NCBI GenBank assembly: GCA_965221795.1
Contig: OZ244914.1
Coordinates: 1,860,001-1,924,000 of the forward strand
DNA from: VYFG01 sp965221795
Lineage (GTDB): Bacteria > Pseudomonadota > Gammaproteobacteria > Arenicellales > Poriferihabitantaceae
Direction of reading: 5' to 3'
Length of the DNA stretch: 64,000 nt
Position numbers and translations under genes: made by a program. The notes beneath the pieces are model-generated. The model had not been told where the DNA came from and ran no database searches. It saw nothing but the letters and a program-made list of their open reading frames with translations. This document shows, one piece after another, positions 44,277-54,168 of the stretch (position 1 is its first letter; every line of letters starts with the position of its first letter).

Positions 44277-46229
44277 ATGACGAAAAAAACCGAAAGCTCT
44301 GAGGTTGGAGAACTTCCAGACGAGGACAATGATTGCGTTGAGGAAGACGAAACCGTGCAAGTCGCAGAAGCCGAGTCAGATGGTTCAACGACTGCAACCG
44401 CACCCCAAAAGGAAAAAGCGTCCCAGAAGCCACAATCTGAATTAAAGAATCTGGTCCTGAAAGGCAAGGCGCAGGGCTTCCTGACCTATGCCGAGATCAA
44501 TGACCATCTGCCCGAAAATATGTATGACACCGACCAGATTGAAGTGGTCGTGAACATGATCAATGATATGGGCATTGAGGTGGTGGACAAGGCCCCTGAT
44601 GCAGACAACATTGAACTGAAGCGTGACAACCCGGAGGATGAGGAGGTTGCCGAAGAAGTCGGTGCAGTATTGAAAACTGCAGTCGAGAGTGAATTCGGGC
44701 GCACAACAGATCCGGTACGTATGTATATGCGGGAGATGGGGACTGTCGAACTGCTGACGCGCGAGGATGAGATTGCCCTTGCCAAGCGTATCGAAGCCGG
44801 CAATCGTCAGGTCGCCGGGGCGGTGTCGCGTTCACCGGGAGCCATTGCACTGTTGATGGAGTTTATTGCAAAGATTGAATCCGAAGAACTGAAGCTATCC
44901 GATGTGGTAGTTGATTTCATGGAGCTTGATGCACTGGATGATGAAACCGTCGCTACCCCCGGGGAACCCGGACAGAATGCTTCAGAAGAGGAGGATGGGC
45001 CCAGTGGTCCTGATTATGGCGAAGCGATGCGGCGCTTTAAGCGGATTCGGAGGGCTTGGGTCCTGTTGCAAAATGCCTGGGAGCGGCATGGGTTTGATCA
45101 CAAACTGGCGCACAAGCACCGCGCTACCTTGGCGAGAGAATTCCTTCAGATTAAATTTGTACCAGCCAGGTTTGAAGAATTGACCGCGACCCTGCGTGAC
45201 AGCATGGATGAGGTCCGCAGGTGTGAACGAAACATCAGAAGGTACTGTGTGGAACATGCCAAAGTACCGCGCAATCGTTATCTTGAGCATTTTACCGGCA
45301 ACGAGGCAACCTATGAATGGTTTGATCGGCTCATTGAAGCCAGCCCGGATCAAGCGGTGCGCCTCAAGCGCCATCAGCCCATCATAGAGCAATTTCAGCA
45401 CCAACTGGTCAAGTGTCGGCAGGGTGCCAAGCTGGAAATCAAGGAATTGATCAGCTTGAGCCGTGACCAGACTTTGGGGGAAGCACAATCTCGTCGGGCA
45501 AAAAAAGAGATGGTGGAAGCCAATCTTCGGCTGGTGATTTCCATCGCCAAGAAATATACCAATCGTGGATTGCAGTTTCTGGATTTGATCCAGGAAGGAA
45601 ATATCGGCCTGATGAAGGCGGTGGACAAGTTCGAGTACCGTCGTGGTTATAAGTTCTCAACGTATGCGACCTGGTGGATTCGGCAGGCAATTACCCGCTC
45701 GATTGCCGACCAGGCTCGGACCATTCGAATCCCGGTCCACATGATCGAGACCATTAACAAGCTCAATCGGGTTTCGCGCCATATCCTGCAAGAGAAAGGT
45801 CGTGAAGCATTGCCCAAAGAGCTGGCGGAACATATGGATCTGGCGGAGGATAAGATTCGTAAGGTGTTGAAGATCGCCAAGGAGCCGATCTCCATGGAAA
45901 TGCCTGTCGGTGATGATGAGGATTCCCATTTGGGTGATTTTATCGAAGATAAGAATATCAAGAACTTCAAGGCACCTCTCGAAAATGCGACCCGTAATGG
46001 ACTCAAATCTGCAACGCATGACGTTCTGGAAACTTTGTCGGATCGTGAGGCCAAGGTCTTGCAGATGCGATTCGGGATCGGTATGAACACAGACCATACG
46101 TTGGAAGAGGTTGGCAAGCAGTTTGATGTGACCAGGGAGCGGATTCGTCAGATTGAAGCGAAGGCACTCAGGAAACTGCGCCATCCGAGCCGGTCTGACC
46201 ACTTGCGCACATTTCTGGAGAATGGGTGA
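44277..46229 (+). CDS. rpoD: Primary sigma factor sigma-70
   Basis: A 650-residue housekeeping sigma factor. Region 1.1 (LKNLVLKGKAQGFLTYAEINDHLPENM), region 1.2 (TTDPVRMYMREMGTVELLTREDEIALAKRIE), a non-conserved acidic spacer, region 2 (LDLIQEGNIGLMKAVDKFEYRRGYKFSTYATWWIRQAITRSI), region 3, and region 4 HTH (TLEEVGKQFDVTRERIRQIEAKALRKLRHP) follow in order. An extra acidic 55-residue N-terminal extension precedes region 1.1. I choose ATG 44277; ATG 44256 would add seven residues. It stands alone, without the rpsU-dnaG genes found upstream in enterics. Confidence 0.97.
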   Translation: MTKKTESSEVGELPDEDNDCVEEDETVQVAEAESDGSTTATAPQKEKASQKPQSELKNLVLKGKAQGFLTYAEINDHLPENMYDTDQIEVVVNMINDMGIEVVDKAPDADNIELKRDNPEDEEVAEEVGAVLKTAVESEFGRTTDPVRMYMREMGTVELLTREDEIALAKRIEAGNRQVAGAVSRSPGAIALLMEFIAKIESEELKLSDVVVDFMELDALDDETVATPGEPGQNASEEEDGPSGPDYGEAMRRFKRIRRAWVLLQNAWERHGFDHKLAHKHRATLAREFLQIKFVPARFEELTATLRDSMDEVRRCERNIRRYCVEHAKVPRNRYLEHFTGNEATYEWFDRLIEASPDQAVRLKRHQPIIEQFQHQLVKCRQGAKLEIKELISLSRDQTLGEAQSRRAKKEMVEANLRLVISIAKKYTNRGLQFLDLIQEGNIGLMKAVDKFEYRRGYKFSTYATWWIRQAITRSIADQARTIRIPVHMIETINKLNRVSRHILQEKGREALPKELAEHMDLAEDKIRKVLKIAKEPISMEMPVGDDEDSHLGDFIEDKNIKNFKAPLENATRNGLKSATHDVLETLSDREAKVLQMRFGIGMNTDHTLEEVGKQFDVTRERIRQIEAKALRKLRHPSRSDHLRTFLENG

Positions 46230-46369
46230 CTTTGGCCTGCTGGTGAGTGTTCGAGAGTCCAATCGATTGTCTGGAGTCGCCAACTAGGCCTCGTTAACAC
46301 AATTTACCGTGGACATGGTATACTGGGCCTTCGTCCTTTTCAGCGGAAACCGTGCAGAGGAACCGACCC

Positions 46370-47054
46370 ATGGAACTCACACCCGTACCATGCGAGCGCA
46401 TGGTGCCGCTGCTGCCAAGGCAGCGGGGCTATATCAGCCTGTCGAATCTGCAGGTACTCCATGCCATTCCCTACGTGGCCGAACACAGTTGCAAGTGATG
46501 CGGTTTGCCGGAGCGGTTCGGTCACGGGCATTACGACCGACATGCGCAGGAGCCGGTGGTCGAAGAACGGCGTCCTGGACCGCGTGTTCGCATCTCTGCA
46601 GCGGGCGCGGAGGATCTGGATCAAGGCCATGGGCTTCGATAACACCCACATCAAGGTCCATTCCGATGATACTGGCGCTCGAAAAAAACGGCACCCAATG
46701 CCTCGGCTAGTTGTGGAGCAGCGGGAACCTCCAGTTTCCTCTGGTGTCCGCGAAGGTCCGAACTGCGGTGGCCTTCCGGCTCTCCCCCGGCCATGCGCAC
46801 GCGACGCTCCTGAGGGGCGGAAACTCTGGAAGCAGATGGAAAACCATCGAATTGTCCCGCTCTGCTCATGGATCGTGTCTACGAAGACGAGGAAACCCGA
46901 AAACTGGTGTCCCGTCTCGGTTTTTAGCCCGTGGTGCCGCCCAAGAGCCACCGCATCGCCCGCCGACAGGGGCGGAACCCCGCCCGTCACCCGCGCCCGG
47001 ACCCCGTTCTGGATCAGGCCACCCCGGATCGCACCGCGCCTTACATCAGCGTGA
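46370..47054 (+). pseudogene. Decayed IS5-family transposase upstream of cas3
   Basis: Pieces of an IS5-type transposase appear in different frames. ATG 46370 gives MELTPVPCERMVPLLPRQRGYISLSNLQVLHAIPYVAEHSCK and then a stop. GLPERFGHG follows in the same frame. RWSKNGVLDRVFASLQRARRIWIKAMG lies in the next frame (46540-46640), then HIKVHSDDTGARKK, then TAVAFRLSPGHAHATLL in a third frame. At least three frameshifts or stops make it non-functional. No inverted repeats were found. It lies 27 bp before cas3, so its insertion may have removed the original upstream region of the cas operon. Confidence 0.8.
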
Positions 47055-47061
47055 AATCACC

Positions 47062-47082
47062 CTGTTCACAGGAACTGAACAG
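47062..47082. promoter_or_regulatory. Dyad overlapping the cas3 start codon
   Basis: CTGTTCA-CAGGAAC-TGAACAG, a perfect 7-bp dyad with a 7-base loop. Its right arm includes the G of the GTG start of cas3. It could be an operator, a hairpin masking the start, or the tail of the IS remnant. Confidence 0.35.
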
Positions 47083-49340
47083 TGAACTACTATGCACATA
47101 GTCACGATGGAGTCGAAAAGGAGGAATGGCACTTGCTCTCGAATCACCTTAAGGAAACAGGAACCAAGGCTGCCTCCTTTCTCGATACTGCTGGTTGTGC
47201 CGACCTGGGTATGGTTGCCGGCCTTCTCCATGACTTGGGAAAATACTCATCGGAATTTCAGAACCGGCTTAGTGGAAATCCCTCCCGCGTCAATCATTCA
47301 ACGGCTGGTGCGAAGGTCGCAATAGAACGGTATGGGGAAAGATTAGGCAAACTGCTTGCATTTTGTATTGCCGGGCATCACGCCGGGCTCGCAAATGGCG
47401 TGCATGGTGAACGAATCACGGCTCTGGAAGATCGCCTGCTTGAAAGTATTCCGGTTCTGGATCCGGTATGGGAAAAAGAAATTCCGATACCGTCTTCGTC
47501 CGAATTCTCGCCACCTCCGTTGAAATGTCCTGACGAGAAAGGTCAAACTGGACACAGCATTGCTTTTTTGGTCCGAATGCTGTTTTCGGCATTGGTCGAT
47601 GCGGACTATCTGGATACGGAAGCGTGGTTCGCCGGGAAAGGTAGAAGGTACCCAAACCGCGGAGAACATCCCTCACTTCCGGAATTGAAGACACGCCTAT
47701 CTGCCTATCTCGAGCGATTGTCAAAAGAATCGGACACAGGCTTCGTCAATCAATTGCGTCGTGAAATTCTTGGCCATGCGCGTGGCAAGGCGATAGACAG
47801 CCCTGGGCTGTTTTCGCTGACCGTGCCGACCGGCGGGGGCAAAACGCTCACCTCCCTCGCATTTGCCCTTGACCATGCCGTTGCACATGGCCTTGACAGA
47901 GTGATTTATGTCATTCCGTACACGAGCATTGTCGAGCAGACTGCAGCAGTGTTCCGGAAAGCACTGTCGATTGGCCAAATCGAGCACGACCCGATAGTGG
48001 AGCACCACAGCACTTTCGACGAAGAACGCATGGCGGCTCGCGAGTCCAGGGAAAAATTGCGGCTGGCGATGGAAAATTGGGACGCTCCGGTCATCGTCAC
48101 CACGTCCGTTCAGTTTTTCGAGAGTCTCTTTTCTAATCGTCCTTCGCGTTGTCGCAAGCTGCACAACATTGCCAACAGCGTGGTCATTCTTGATGAAGCG
48201 CAGACATTGCCGCTGAAGTATCTGAAACCCTGTCTAGCAGTGATTGATGAACTGGCACGCAATTGGCGAACGAGCCTGGTGCTTTGCACGGCCACTCAGC
48301 CAGCCTTGGGAAAATCCGATGGTTTCGCTGGAGGGCTGCAGAATGTCAGGGAGCTCGCGCCTGAGCCTTCACGGCTACAAAAGGATCTTAGACGCACGAG
48401 GATAGTGCGTGAAGGGCAGATTGATGATGAGGAACTTGCCCGTCGTCTGGAATCATCACCACAGGTGCTTTGCATTGTGAACACGCGGCGCCATGCGAGA
48501 GAACTGTACGAATCCGTCAAGCATCTTCAGGGGGTGTTCCATCTGTCCACACTTATGTGTGCGCGTCATCGGTCCGAGTGTCTCGACGCTGTCCGGCGGT
48601 GCCTTAAAGTGGGGGAACCGGTGCGACTGATCTCGACGTCCTTGGTCGAGGCAGGAGTCGATCTGGATTTTCCGTCCGTCTGGCGGGCGGAAGCCGGGCT
48701 TGAGTCAGTCATCCAGGCCGCGGGCCGTTGCAACAGGGAGGGGCGCCTCAAGCCCTTGGGAGAGATCCATGTATTTGAGCCGGCCCCTGGTGAGGGGCGC
48801 AAGCCACCACCGGAGGTCGAGCAGTTCGCAGCGGTTGCCCGCTCAATATTCCGCAGGCATGACGACCCAATGGACCTGAAGGCGATTCGTGATTATTTTC
48901 GGGAATTGTATTGGCTCCGGGACAGTGGGGCACTGGATGTCAAGGAAATCCTGCCGCGGCTGGAAAGGAAGAAGGCGAGTCTCGATTTTCCGTTCGAGGA
49001 GATTGCCAACGATTTTCGTCTGATTGAATCGTCAATGGTCCCTGTAATAGTACCGTGGGCCGGTTACGGCCAAGGGGACGATTCAGCGAGCAAGCTCATC
49101 GACTGCCTTCAATGGATTGACAGGTCCGGCAGCGTTGCAAGAAAACTACAGCCATTCGTGGTCCAGATTCCGCAACAGGCAAGAGCGGAGTTGCTGAATG
49201 TTGGCGCAGTAAGAACTATCAGGGAGGCGGAATTTGGACACCAGTTCGTCGAATTGAGAAACATGGAAATCTATTCGACCGACACCGGATTATCTTGGGA
49301 AGATCCCCTGTTCAGGATCGTGGAGAATCTAATTTTCTAA
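47082..49340 (+). CDS. cas3: CRISPR-associated helicase-nuclease Cas3 (type I-C)
   Basis: A 752-residue effector that unwinds and degrades DNA marked by Cascade. The N-terminal HD nuclease has HSHDG (residues 6-10), LLHDLGKY (H50-D51) and GHHAGL (about 98). The SF2 helicase has Walker A VPTGGGKT (about 247-254), YVIPYTSIVEQTAAVFR, Walker B LDEAQTLP (about 370), LCTATQPAL, and motif VI IQAAGRCNREG. The fused HD-helicase and length match type I-C. The start is GTG 47082. The frame is intact, but cas5c begins only 7.1 kb later because insertion sequences lie between. Confidence 0.95.
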   Translation: MNYYAHSHDGVEKEEWHLLSNHLKETGTKAASFLDTAGCADLGMVAGLLHDLGKYSSEFQNRLSGNPSRVNHSTAGAKVAIERYGERLGKLLAFCIAGHHAGLANGVHGERITALEDRLLESIPVLDPVWEKEIPIPSSSEFSPPPLKCPDEKGQTGHSIAFLVRMLFSALVDADYLDTEAWFAGKGRRYPNRGEHPSLPELKTRLSAYLERLSKESDTGFVNQLRREILGHARGKAIDSPGLFSLTVPTGGGKTLTSLAFALDHAVAHGLDRVIYVIPYTSIVEQTAAVFRKALSIGQIEHDPIVEHHSTFDEERMAARESREKLRLAMENWDAPVIVTTSVQFFESLFSNRPSRCRKLHNIANSVVILDEAQTLPLKYLKPCLAVIDELARNWRTSLVLCTATQPALGKSDGFAGGLQNVRELAPEPSRLQKDLRRTRIVREGQIDDEELARRLESSPQVLCIVNTRRHARELYESVKHLQGVFHLSTLMCARHRSECLDAVRRCLKVGEPVRLISTSLVEAGVDLDFPSVWRAEAGLESVIQAAGRCNREGRLKPLGEIHVFEPAPGEGRKPPPEVEQFAAVARSIFRRHDDPMDLKAIRDYFRELYWLRDSGALDVKEILPRLERKKASLDFPFEEIANDFRLIESSMVPVIVPWAGYGQGDDSASKLIDCLQWIDRSGSVARKLQPFVVQIPQQARAELLNVGAVRTIREAEFGHQFVELRNMEIYSTDTGLSWEDPLFRIVENLIF

Positions 49341-49579
49341 GCCTTGAGCCTAATTAGTGTCTGCCAGAAAACCCCGGTTTTTCGGCCGGCGGAAGGCCGA
49401 GTGCGGCAGACGGCGAAGCGGAATGATGCGGAATCCGGGGCGGAGCCGGCCGTTTTCCGTGGTATTGTGCACTGCATCATGAGATTTTCCGGCTCTCTGG
49501 CCGGGTTTCCAGAGGGCGGACCATGGCCTCCCGTTCCCGGCTTGCCGGGAGCAGGAAGGCGTTGCCGCAGCGGGGCCGC

Positions 49580-50993
49580 TCAGGCGGCGCACTTCAGGCG
49601 CTTGCGCCTCTTCCGGACCAGCAGCAGGCCGAGACGGTGGATGTTCGCCGCCAGCACCGCCAGCGCCACGGTGCGGGCAAAGCCCTCGGCACCGTGCGTG
49701 CGCACCCGGTCCAGGCCACGGTGCTCCAGGTTTGCCATCGCCGATTCCACCGCCGGATGCCGGCGGCGCAGCTCCGCAAACTCCGGTGCCGACTCGCGCT
49801 CCCGGTCCGCCTGGCCCAGGCGGCCCTTCTTCGGCCGCGCGGCGCAGTCCCGCATCGCGTCCAGCCGGTGCCGGTTGGCGGGGCGGTGAAAGCCCCGATC
49901 GAAGCGCGCCGCCCGCAGCTCCGGGAAGCGCCCCTGCCCGGCCTCGATCATCGGCACCGCATAGTCCACGTCCGTGCCCTGCCACATCACCTCGTGGTGC
50001 CGCACGAACCCGAACTGATTCTCGAGCACGCACACCGGAACGCCCACCTCGACCGGCGTGCCGGCCTTACCCTTCGAGAGCCAGCGGGTATGGGGCTCGA
50101 AGATCGAGAACACCTTCTCCCCGTGCGGAATCTGCTCGCCCTTGAGGAGGCGGCGCTCCACCAGGTCCAGGTGCTGCTCCGCCGGCTCCAGGCAGTACCT
50201 GATCCCGGCCGTCAGGCGGGGGGTCCGCGCCCTCCCCGGCCAGCCTGGCCAGCGTCTCCCCGGCGCGGTCCGCGAACTCCCGGCACCGCGCCAGATATGC
50301 CTCGATCCGTTCCGGCGTCGCCCGCCGCCGGCGGCGCACCGAGTGGAACCGGTTCCTCACGCACCGCGTGTGGTAGGCGGACTGCCCCCAGCCCGCCAGG
50401 CCCGGCGCCTTCGCCGCCCCCGCCGACTCCCGGATCAGGCACCGCATCGCCTCCCACCGCAGGCTGAGGTCCGTCGCGTAGGGCACATTGGGTTCCGCCA
50501 CGAACGAGTCAACGCGCCCCGGCAACGGCGCGCCAGGCTTGTTTCCGGCCACCCGATGGCCGCTCTCCACCACCAGGCGGCCGACCGCGGCCAGCCGCTC
50601 CGGACCCAGCAGCTCCACGTGGTCGATCACGGTCTGGAGAGGGTACCGCTCCTCCCTCGAAACGCTCGAATGCCCCAGAAACCGGCGCCGAGTCCGGTGC
50701 TCGTTCACCCGCTCGTGAATCCGGTCGTAGTCGCACCCGAGACCCTGCTTGACCACGCCCATCACCAGCATCCGCCACCTCTCCATGCCCGGACGCCCCG
50801 TCCCGCGGTCGCTGCCCGGCGCAATGTGCTGCGCCAGCAGTTCGAACCGCCGCGCCCGCAGGCCCCGGTCCCCGTACCGGTGCGGCAGCCCCGCCAGCAG
50901 GGCCGGAATGGCGTCGCGGGACTTCGGGTTCCGCTCGATGTCCTCGATCCGGACCTCGCCGATTTCCATCTGGAGATGCTGTACCGGCCTCAT
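49580..50993 (-). pseudogene. ISNCY-type transposase, frameshifted
   Basis: Starts at 50993 with MRPVQHLQMEIGEVRIEDI and continues open through RERYPLQTV-like stretches to about 50225. It then needs a shift of frame, at the run of six G (50218-50223), to continue as YCLEPAEQHLDLVERRLLKGEQIPHGEKVFSIFEPHTRWLSKGKAGTPVEVGVPVCVLENQFGF and to end at 49580. The acidic catalytic region (SIFEPHTRW, AVPMIEAGQGRFPELRAARFDRGFHRPANRHRL) fits ISNCY-group transposases. Total length about 471 codons. The single lesion at a homopolymer could be decay or, less likely, frameshift expression. Confidence 0.75.
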
Positions 50994-51055
50994 TTTATCG
51001 CCTCGCAAGGTGTCCAAAACTGGCGAAGATCTGCAAAAATCGCCGCCCCCGTTCC

Positions 51056-52384
51056 AGTGTGAAGTGCAACACCCCGTAAGCCGCTGGCTGGTGAGCTGAC
51101 AAGCCGCTTGCAGTGGGCCAGATGATGACCAACCATCTCTGTTTCTCACCAACGGAGGATTGCCATGCCCGTAGGCTACCACCACCTGACCCATGCCGAA
51201 CGATGCCAGATTCACGCGCTTTTGCATCGGGGGTTGTCGAAACGGGAGATGGCCCGCGATCTCGGACGGGATCCGGCGACGATCTCGCGCGAGGCCTCGC
51301 GCCACCGTGGGCAACGCGGCTACCGTCACCAGCAAGCTGATGGCAAGGCCACGGCCCGTCGCCAGGAAGCGTCGGCGGTGCCCCGGAAGAGGACGCCCGA
51401 GCGCTGGGCAGCAGTCGAGGACCGGCTGCGGGCAGGCTGGAGCCCGGAACCGATCGCCGGTCGGTACCGGCAGCAGGGCGAAGTGATGGCGGGGAAAGAG
51501 TGGAGCTACCAGTATGTGCGGGCTGACCGACAGGCGGGAGGGACGCGGTACCGGTGCCGGCGGCGTCGGGGCAAGAAGCCGAACGGGCGTGGCGGCCGGC
51601 ATGCCGGACGCGGCCACATTCCTGATCGGGTGGACCTTGCGGAGCGGCCTTCGGTGGTGGCCGAGAAGAGCCGGGTCGGCGATTGGGAGCTGGACACGAT
51701 CATGGGCGCGAAACACCGGGGGCACTGGTATCGGCCGTGGATCGGGGCTCGAAGTTTCCCTTTCTGGAGTGGGTGGAGGGCAAGACTGCGGCGGCGGTGA
51801 CCGCGGCGCTCACCCGGCGTCTGGGGCCGGTCCGGGACCGGGTCCACACCGGCACGGCGGACCACGGCAAGGAGTTCGCGAGGCATCGGGAGATCGCACC
51901 GAAGCTCGATGCGGGCTTTACCTTCGCTACCCCCTACCATTCCTGGGAACGGGGCCGGAACGAGCATACCAACGGCCTGGTACGCCCGTACTTCCCGAAA
52001 GGGACCGACTTCCGCCAGGTGACTGCCGCGCAGGTGCGGGCGGTGGAGGACCGGCTCCACCGTCGGCCTCGGAAGGTCCTGGGATACCGCACCCCGGCGG
52101 AGGTCTTTGCCCGTGGGTTGGCTCCCCCCGGACGCGGCCGGCGGTCCCCCGATCGCCCTCCTGGCAGTCCGGTGACCCACCGGAGCGGCCTCGCTCGGCC
52201 TCATGGTGCCGGTTTCGCCCTGGCTTTGGCCGATAACTTCTGTCAGGATCGCCGGCCGTCGAGATTGCTGCTATCCGAGGCCGAAAAGAAGCGTTCGCAG
52301 CGCGGATTTTTGGGTCGCCGCCGCGATCCCTCCCTTCGGGCTACGCCCTCATTCCGGGATCGCGGCGCTGTTGCACTTCGGAGT
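51056..52384. mobile_element. IS30-family insertion sequence nested in the ISNCY element
   Basis: Ends share the inverted 10-mer GAAGTGCAAC (51061-51070) and GTTGCACTTC (52370-52379), with weaker similarity outside. It carries a frameshifted IS30-type transposase. It splits the ISNCY element between the transposase start and the right inverted repeat, so it came in later. Target duplication not identified. Confidence 0.65.
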
Positions 52385-52474
52385 GAAAGTGGGGCCGGAT
52401 TTTCCCCGGTTTTCGGGCATAATCGCCGTTTCACGCAAATCTTCAGTTCATGGAGAAATCATTATGGCACATGA
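51165..52474 (+). pseudogene. IS30-family transposase, frameshifted
   Basis: The N-terminal HTH part reads MPVGYHHLTHAERCQIHALLHRGLSKREMARDLGRDPATISRE, typical of IS30. WSPEPIAGRYR and KSRVGDWELDTIMGAKHRG lead into the catalytic domain. At a run of five G near 51718 the frame must change to continue ALVSAVDRGSKFPFLEWVEGKTAAAV, then TADHGKEFARHREI, YHSWERGRNEHTNGLVRPYFPKGTDF and RPRKVLGYRTPAEVF. Recognisable homology ends near 52100; the frame stays open to 52474, past the element's end. Confidence 0.8.
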
Positions 52475-52539
52475 TATCAATGCCTTGCAACATGATTTCG
52501 GGTTTTCTGGCAGACACTAATTAGTGCCCGGTAGAAAAC

Positions 52540-52686
52540 CCCATAGGGTACTGAAATGCAGGGCTCAAGGTATTCCCTGGATTCCTCAAAAGAGGCACCT
52601 TCGACGGCGATATCAAGGTCGGTGCATACTGCTTGCCAGCTGTCTCCATTGCCGTAAGCATAGCACCTTAGCTTGAATCCTTTCAT
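52540..52686 (-). pseudogene. HicB-like antitoxin fragment trapped between IS ends
   Basis: Begins MKGFKLRCYAYGNGDSWQAVC and continues TDLDIAVEGASFEESREYLEPCIS, matching the start of HicB-type antitoxins (an RNase H-like fold that opens with a strand and W-x-A-x-C-x-D-L-D). After about 46 residues it runs into a second ISNCY-like end sequence (TTAGTGCCCGGTAGAAAACCCC at 52521-52542). Its start codon touches the inverted repeat of the IS5-type element on the other side. No hicA partner is seen. Confidence 0.6.
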
Positions 52687-52688
52687 AT

Positions 52689-54136
52689 GTAGTCGACCCT
52701 GAAAAAAACCTGTTTCAGGTGGCCGCAAGCATCCGCGGTGAGACACTGCCCAACTCGGAGGCCGGCAGTTTCCATCGCCTCGTCGTCCCCGGGCGCTCCT
52801 GAGCCCTCAAAACGTCGAAAATGCGGCCTCCAAGGCCCCCAATCCCGCGACCCAAAAACCGCAGCGGACGGCGGATCCGCCGCCGGTGGTGACCGGCACC
52901 GCACCGCAGGACATTCCTCCGGTCGCCCTCCCTTCCCGGGAGCCCGTTCCTTCCCGGATGGCCATCCGATTTCCGATGCCCGATCACGGGCTCCATCGCC
53001 TGCCGCCGTCGCCGACACTTCTTCCGCCGTCGGGTCACGAGGCCTCGCCGCGGCCCGGACCGGGATCCGAAAGTCTCACCCTCGCCATGCCCCCGGTACC
53101 CGCGGTCCACGAATACCTCATCCATCGACCGCCCCGACCGGCGTCGCACCGGATCCAGAGCGGGCTTCCGCGGTGGTCCGTCATCAGGATTCCCCGCCCG
53201 CGCCATCCCGCCCAGGAGGAAGTGGCTGCGGTGGGGGGGTGGACATGCTCCCCTGGACCCCGAATTCGTACCGCCGGTGGGCCTGCCGGCGGGACCGCGG
53301 GTTCCGGCCCTTCGGCTCCGGCGCCCGTACCCGCCGGGCCATCGCCCGTTCGTCCGCAAACGCCGGCTCCAGATATGGTCTCCCCGCGGTTTTTCGTTCC
53401 CGGTCCCGGACCACCCGACCCAGGTCGGTCCGCAGACTCTTGACCGGACGGTTCATACGGCGCCGCTGCCGGGCGTCGCGCTGGCGCCACTTCCCCTCAT
53501 ACCGCGGGCACCGTTTCACCCGTCGCACCCGGGAACGGTTCCACCGCTGGCCATCGGTCGGAAAGGTTACCGCCTGGTCCGGCACGGTCGTATCGACCGT
53601 CACCCGCCGCCACGCCCGCGGCTTCCCGGTGCCGCTCGTAAGACCGGCATCGATCGTCGCTGGCAGGACCCACTCGGCCCCGGCCGTCCCGATGCGCGGG
53701 CGACACCGCGTCCGGCGGCTCGGGTCGATCGGCGGATGGGGCGGGCAATATTCCTCGCCGCAACCGGACTGCCCGTAGGGATTCTCCCCCCAACCGGCGA
53801 CCACCGCCTTGTCCGAGAGTGGGTACACCGGCTGGAGAGACTCCCGCCCGACCATCCCACGCGTGGGCTGGCCGGGACTACCACGGTCGGGGGCGTACCG
53901 CACACCGAAGGTCTCGTCGAATCGGGACCCGTTCAGGGTCCCGGCCAGGCGATTTCGGAACCGATCGTGGGATTCGGTACCCGCACAGGGTCTGGGACGC
54001 AGGTGGTCCTCGGAAATGGCAAGGAAGGGAGCGTCCATGAGTCCAGATCCGGCCATTGGAATCCATACTTTCAGGGAATAGATTTCAGCATATTCAGATC
54101 GTGACCGATGAATTTGGGATTTTTCAGGATCGACTA
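52689..54136. mobile_element. IS5-type insertion sequence, decayed
   Basis: Inverted ends: TAGTCGACCCTGAAAAA (from about 52688) and TTTTTCAGGATCGACTA (to about 54136), with one mismatch in the core and TA/CTA at the borders, as for IS5 insertion into YTAR sites. It encloses a broken minus-strand transposase. It abuts the IS4-type element on its right. Confidence 0.7.
52800..54056 (-). pseudogene. IS5-family transposase, decayed
   Basis: From ATG 54056: MAGSGLMDAPFLAISEDHL, FRNRLAGTLNGSRFDETFGVRYAPDRGSPGQPTRGMVG, LSDKAVVAGWGENPYGQSGCGEEY, IDPSRRTRCRPRIGTAGAEWVLPATIDAGL and VTVDTTVPDQAVTFPTDGQRW, all recognisable IS5-group motifs. After AHRRYEFGVQ (about 53260) the frame changes, and the rest (VFVDRGYRGHGE, RRRRQAMEPVIGHRKSDGHPGRNGL, LRCGAGHHRRRI) is in another frame, with internal deletions. 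Not functional. Confidence 0.8.
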
Positions 54137-54168
54137 TGTACACAGTTGACTCCGGGAGTTTTCCGGCT

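Larger units (their letters stand above)
49354..52522. mobile_element. ISNCY-type insertion sequence, interrupted
   Basis: Delimited by matching inverted ends: TTAGTGTCTGCCAGAAAACCC at the left (about 49354-49374) and its reverse complement at the right (about 52501-52521). Both are set in the palindrome CTAATTAG, so the exact end base and target duplication cannot be fixed. It contains a frameshifted transposase (49580-50993) and, between the transposase start and the right end, an IS30-like element. It begins 13 bp after the cas3 stop. Confidence 0.75.

Noticed and set aside
49523..51062. Long plus-strand ORFs across the ISNCY element
   Set aside because: They are proline/arginine-rich shadows of the minus-strand transposase in GC-rich DNA.
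52738..54104. Plus-strand ORFs of 346 and 275 codons over the IS5-type element
   Set aside because: Antisense shadows of the decayed transposase; rich in Pro/Arg/Ser with no domain.
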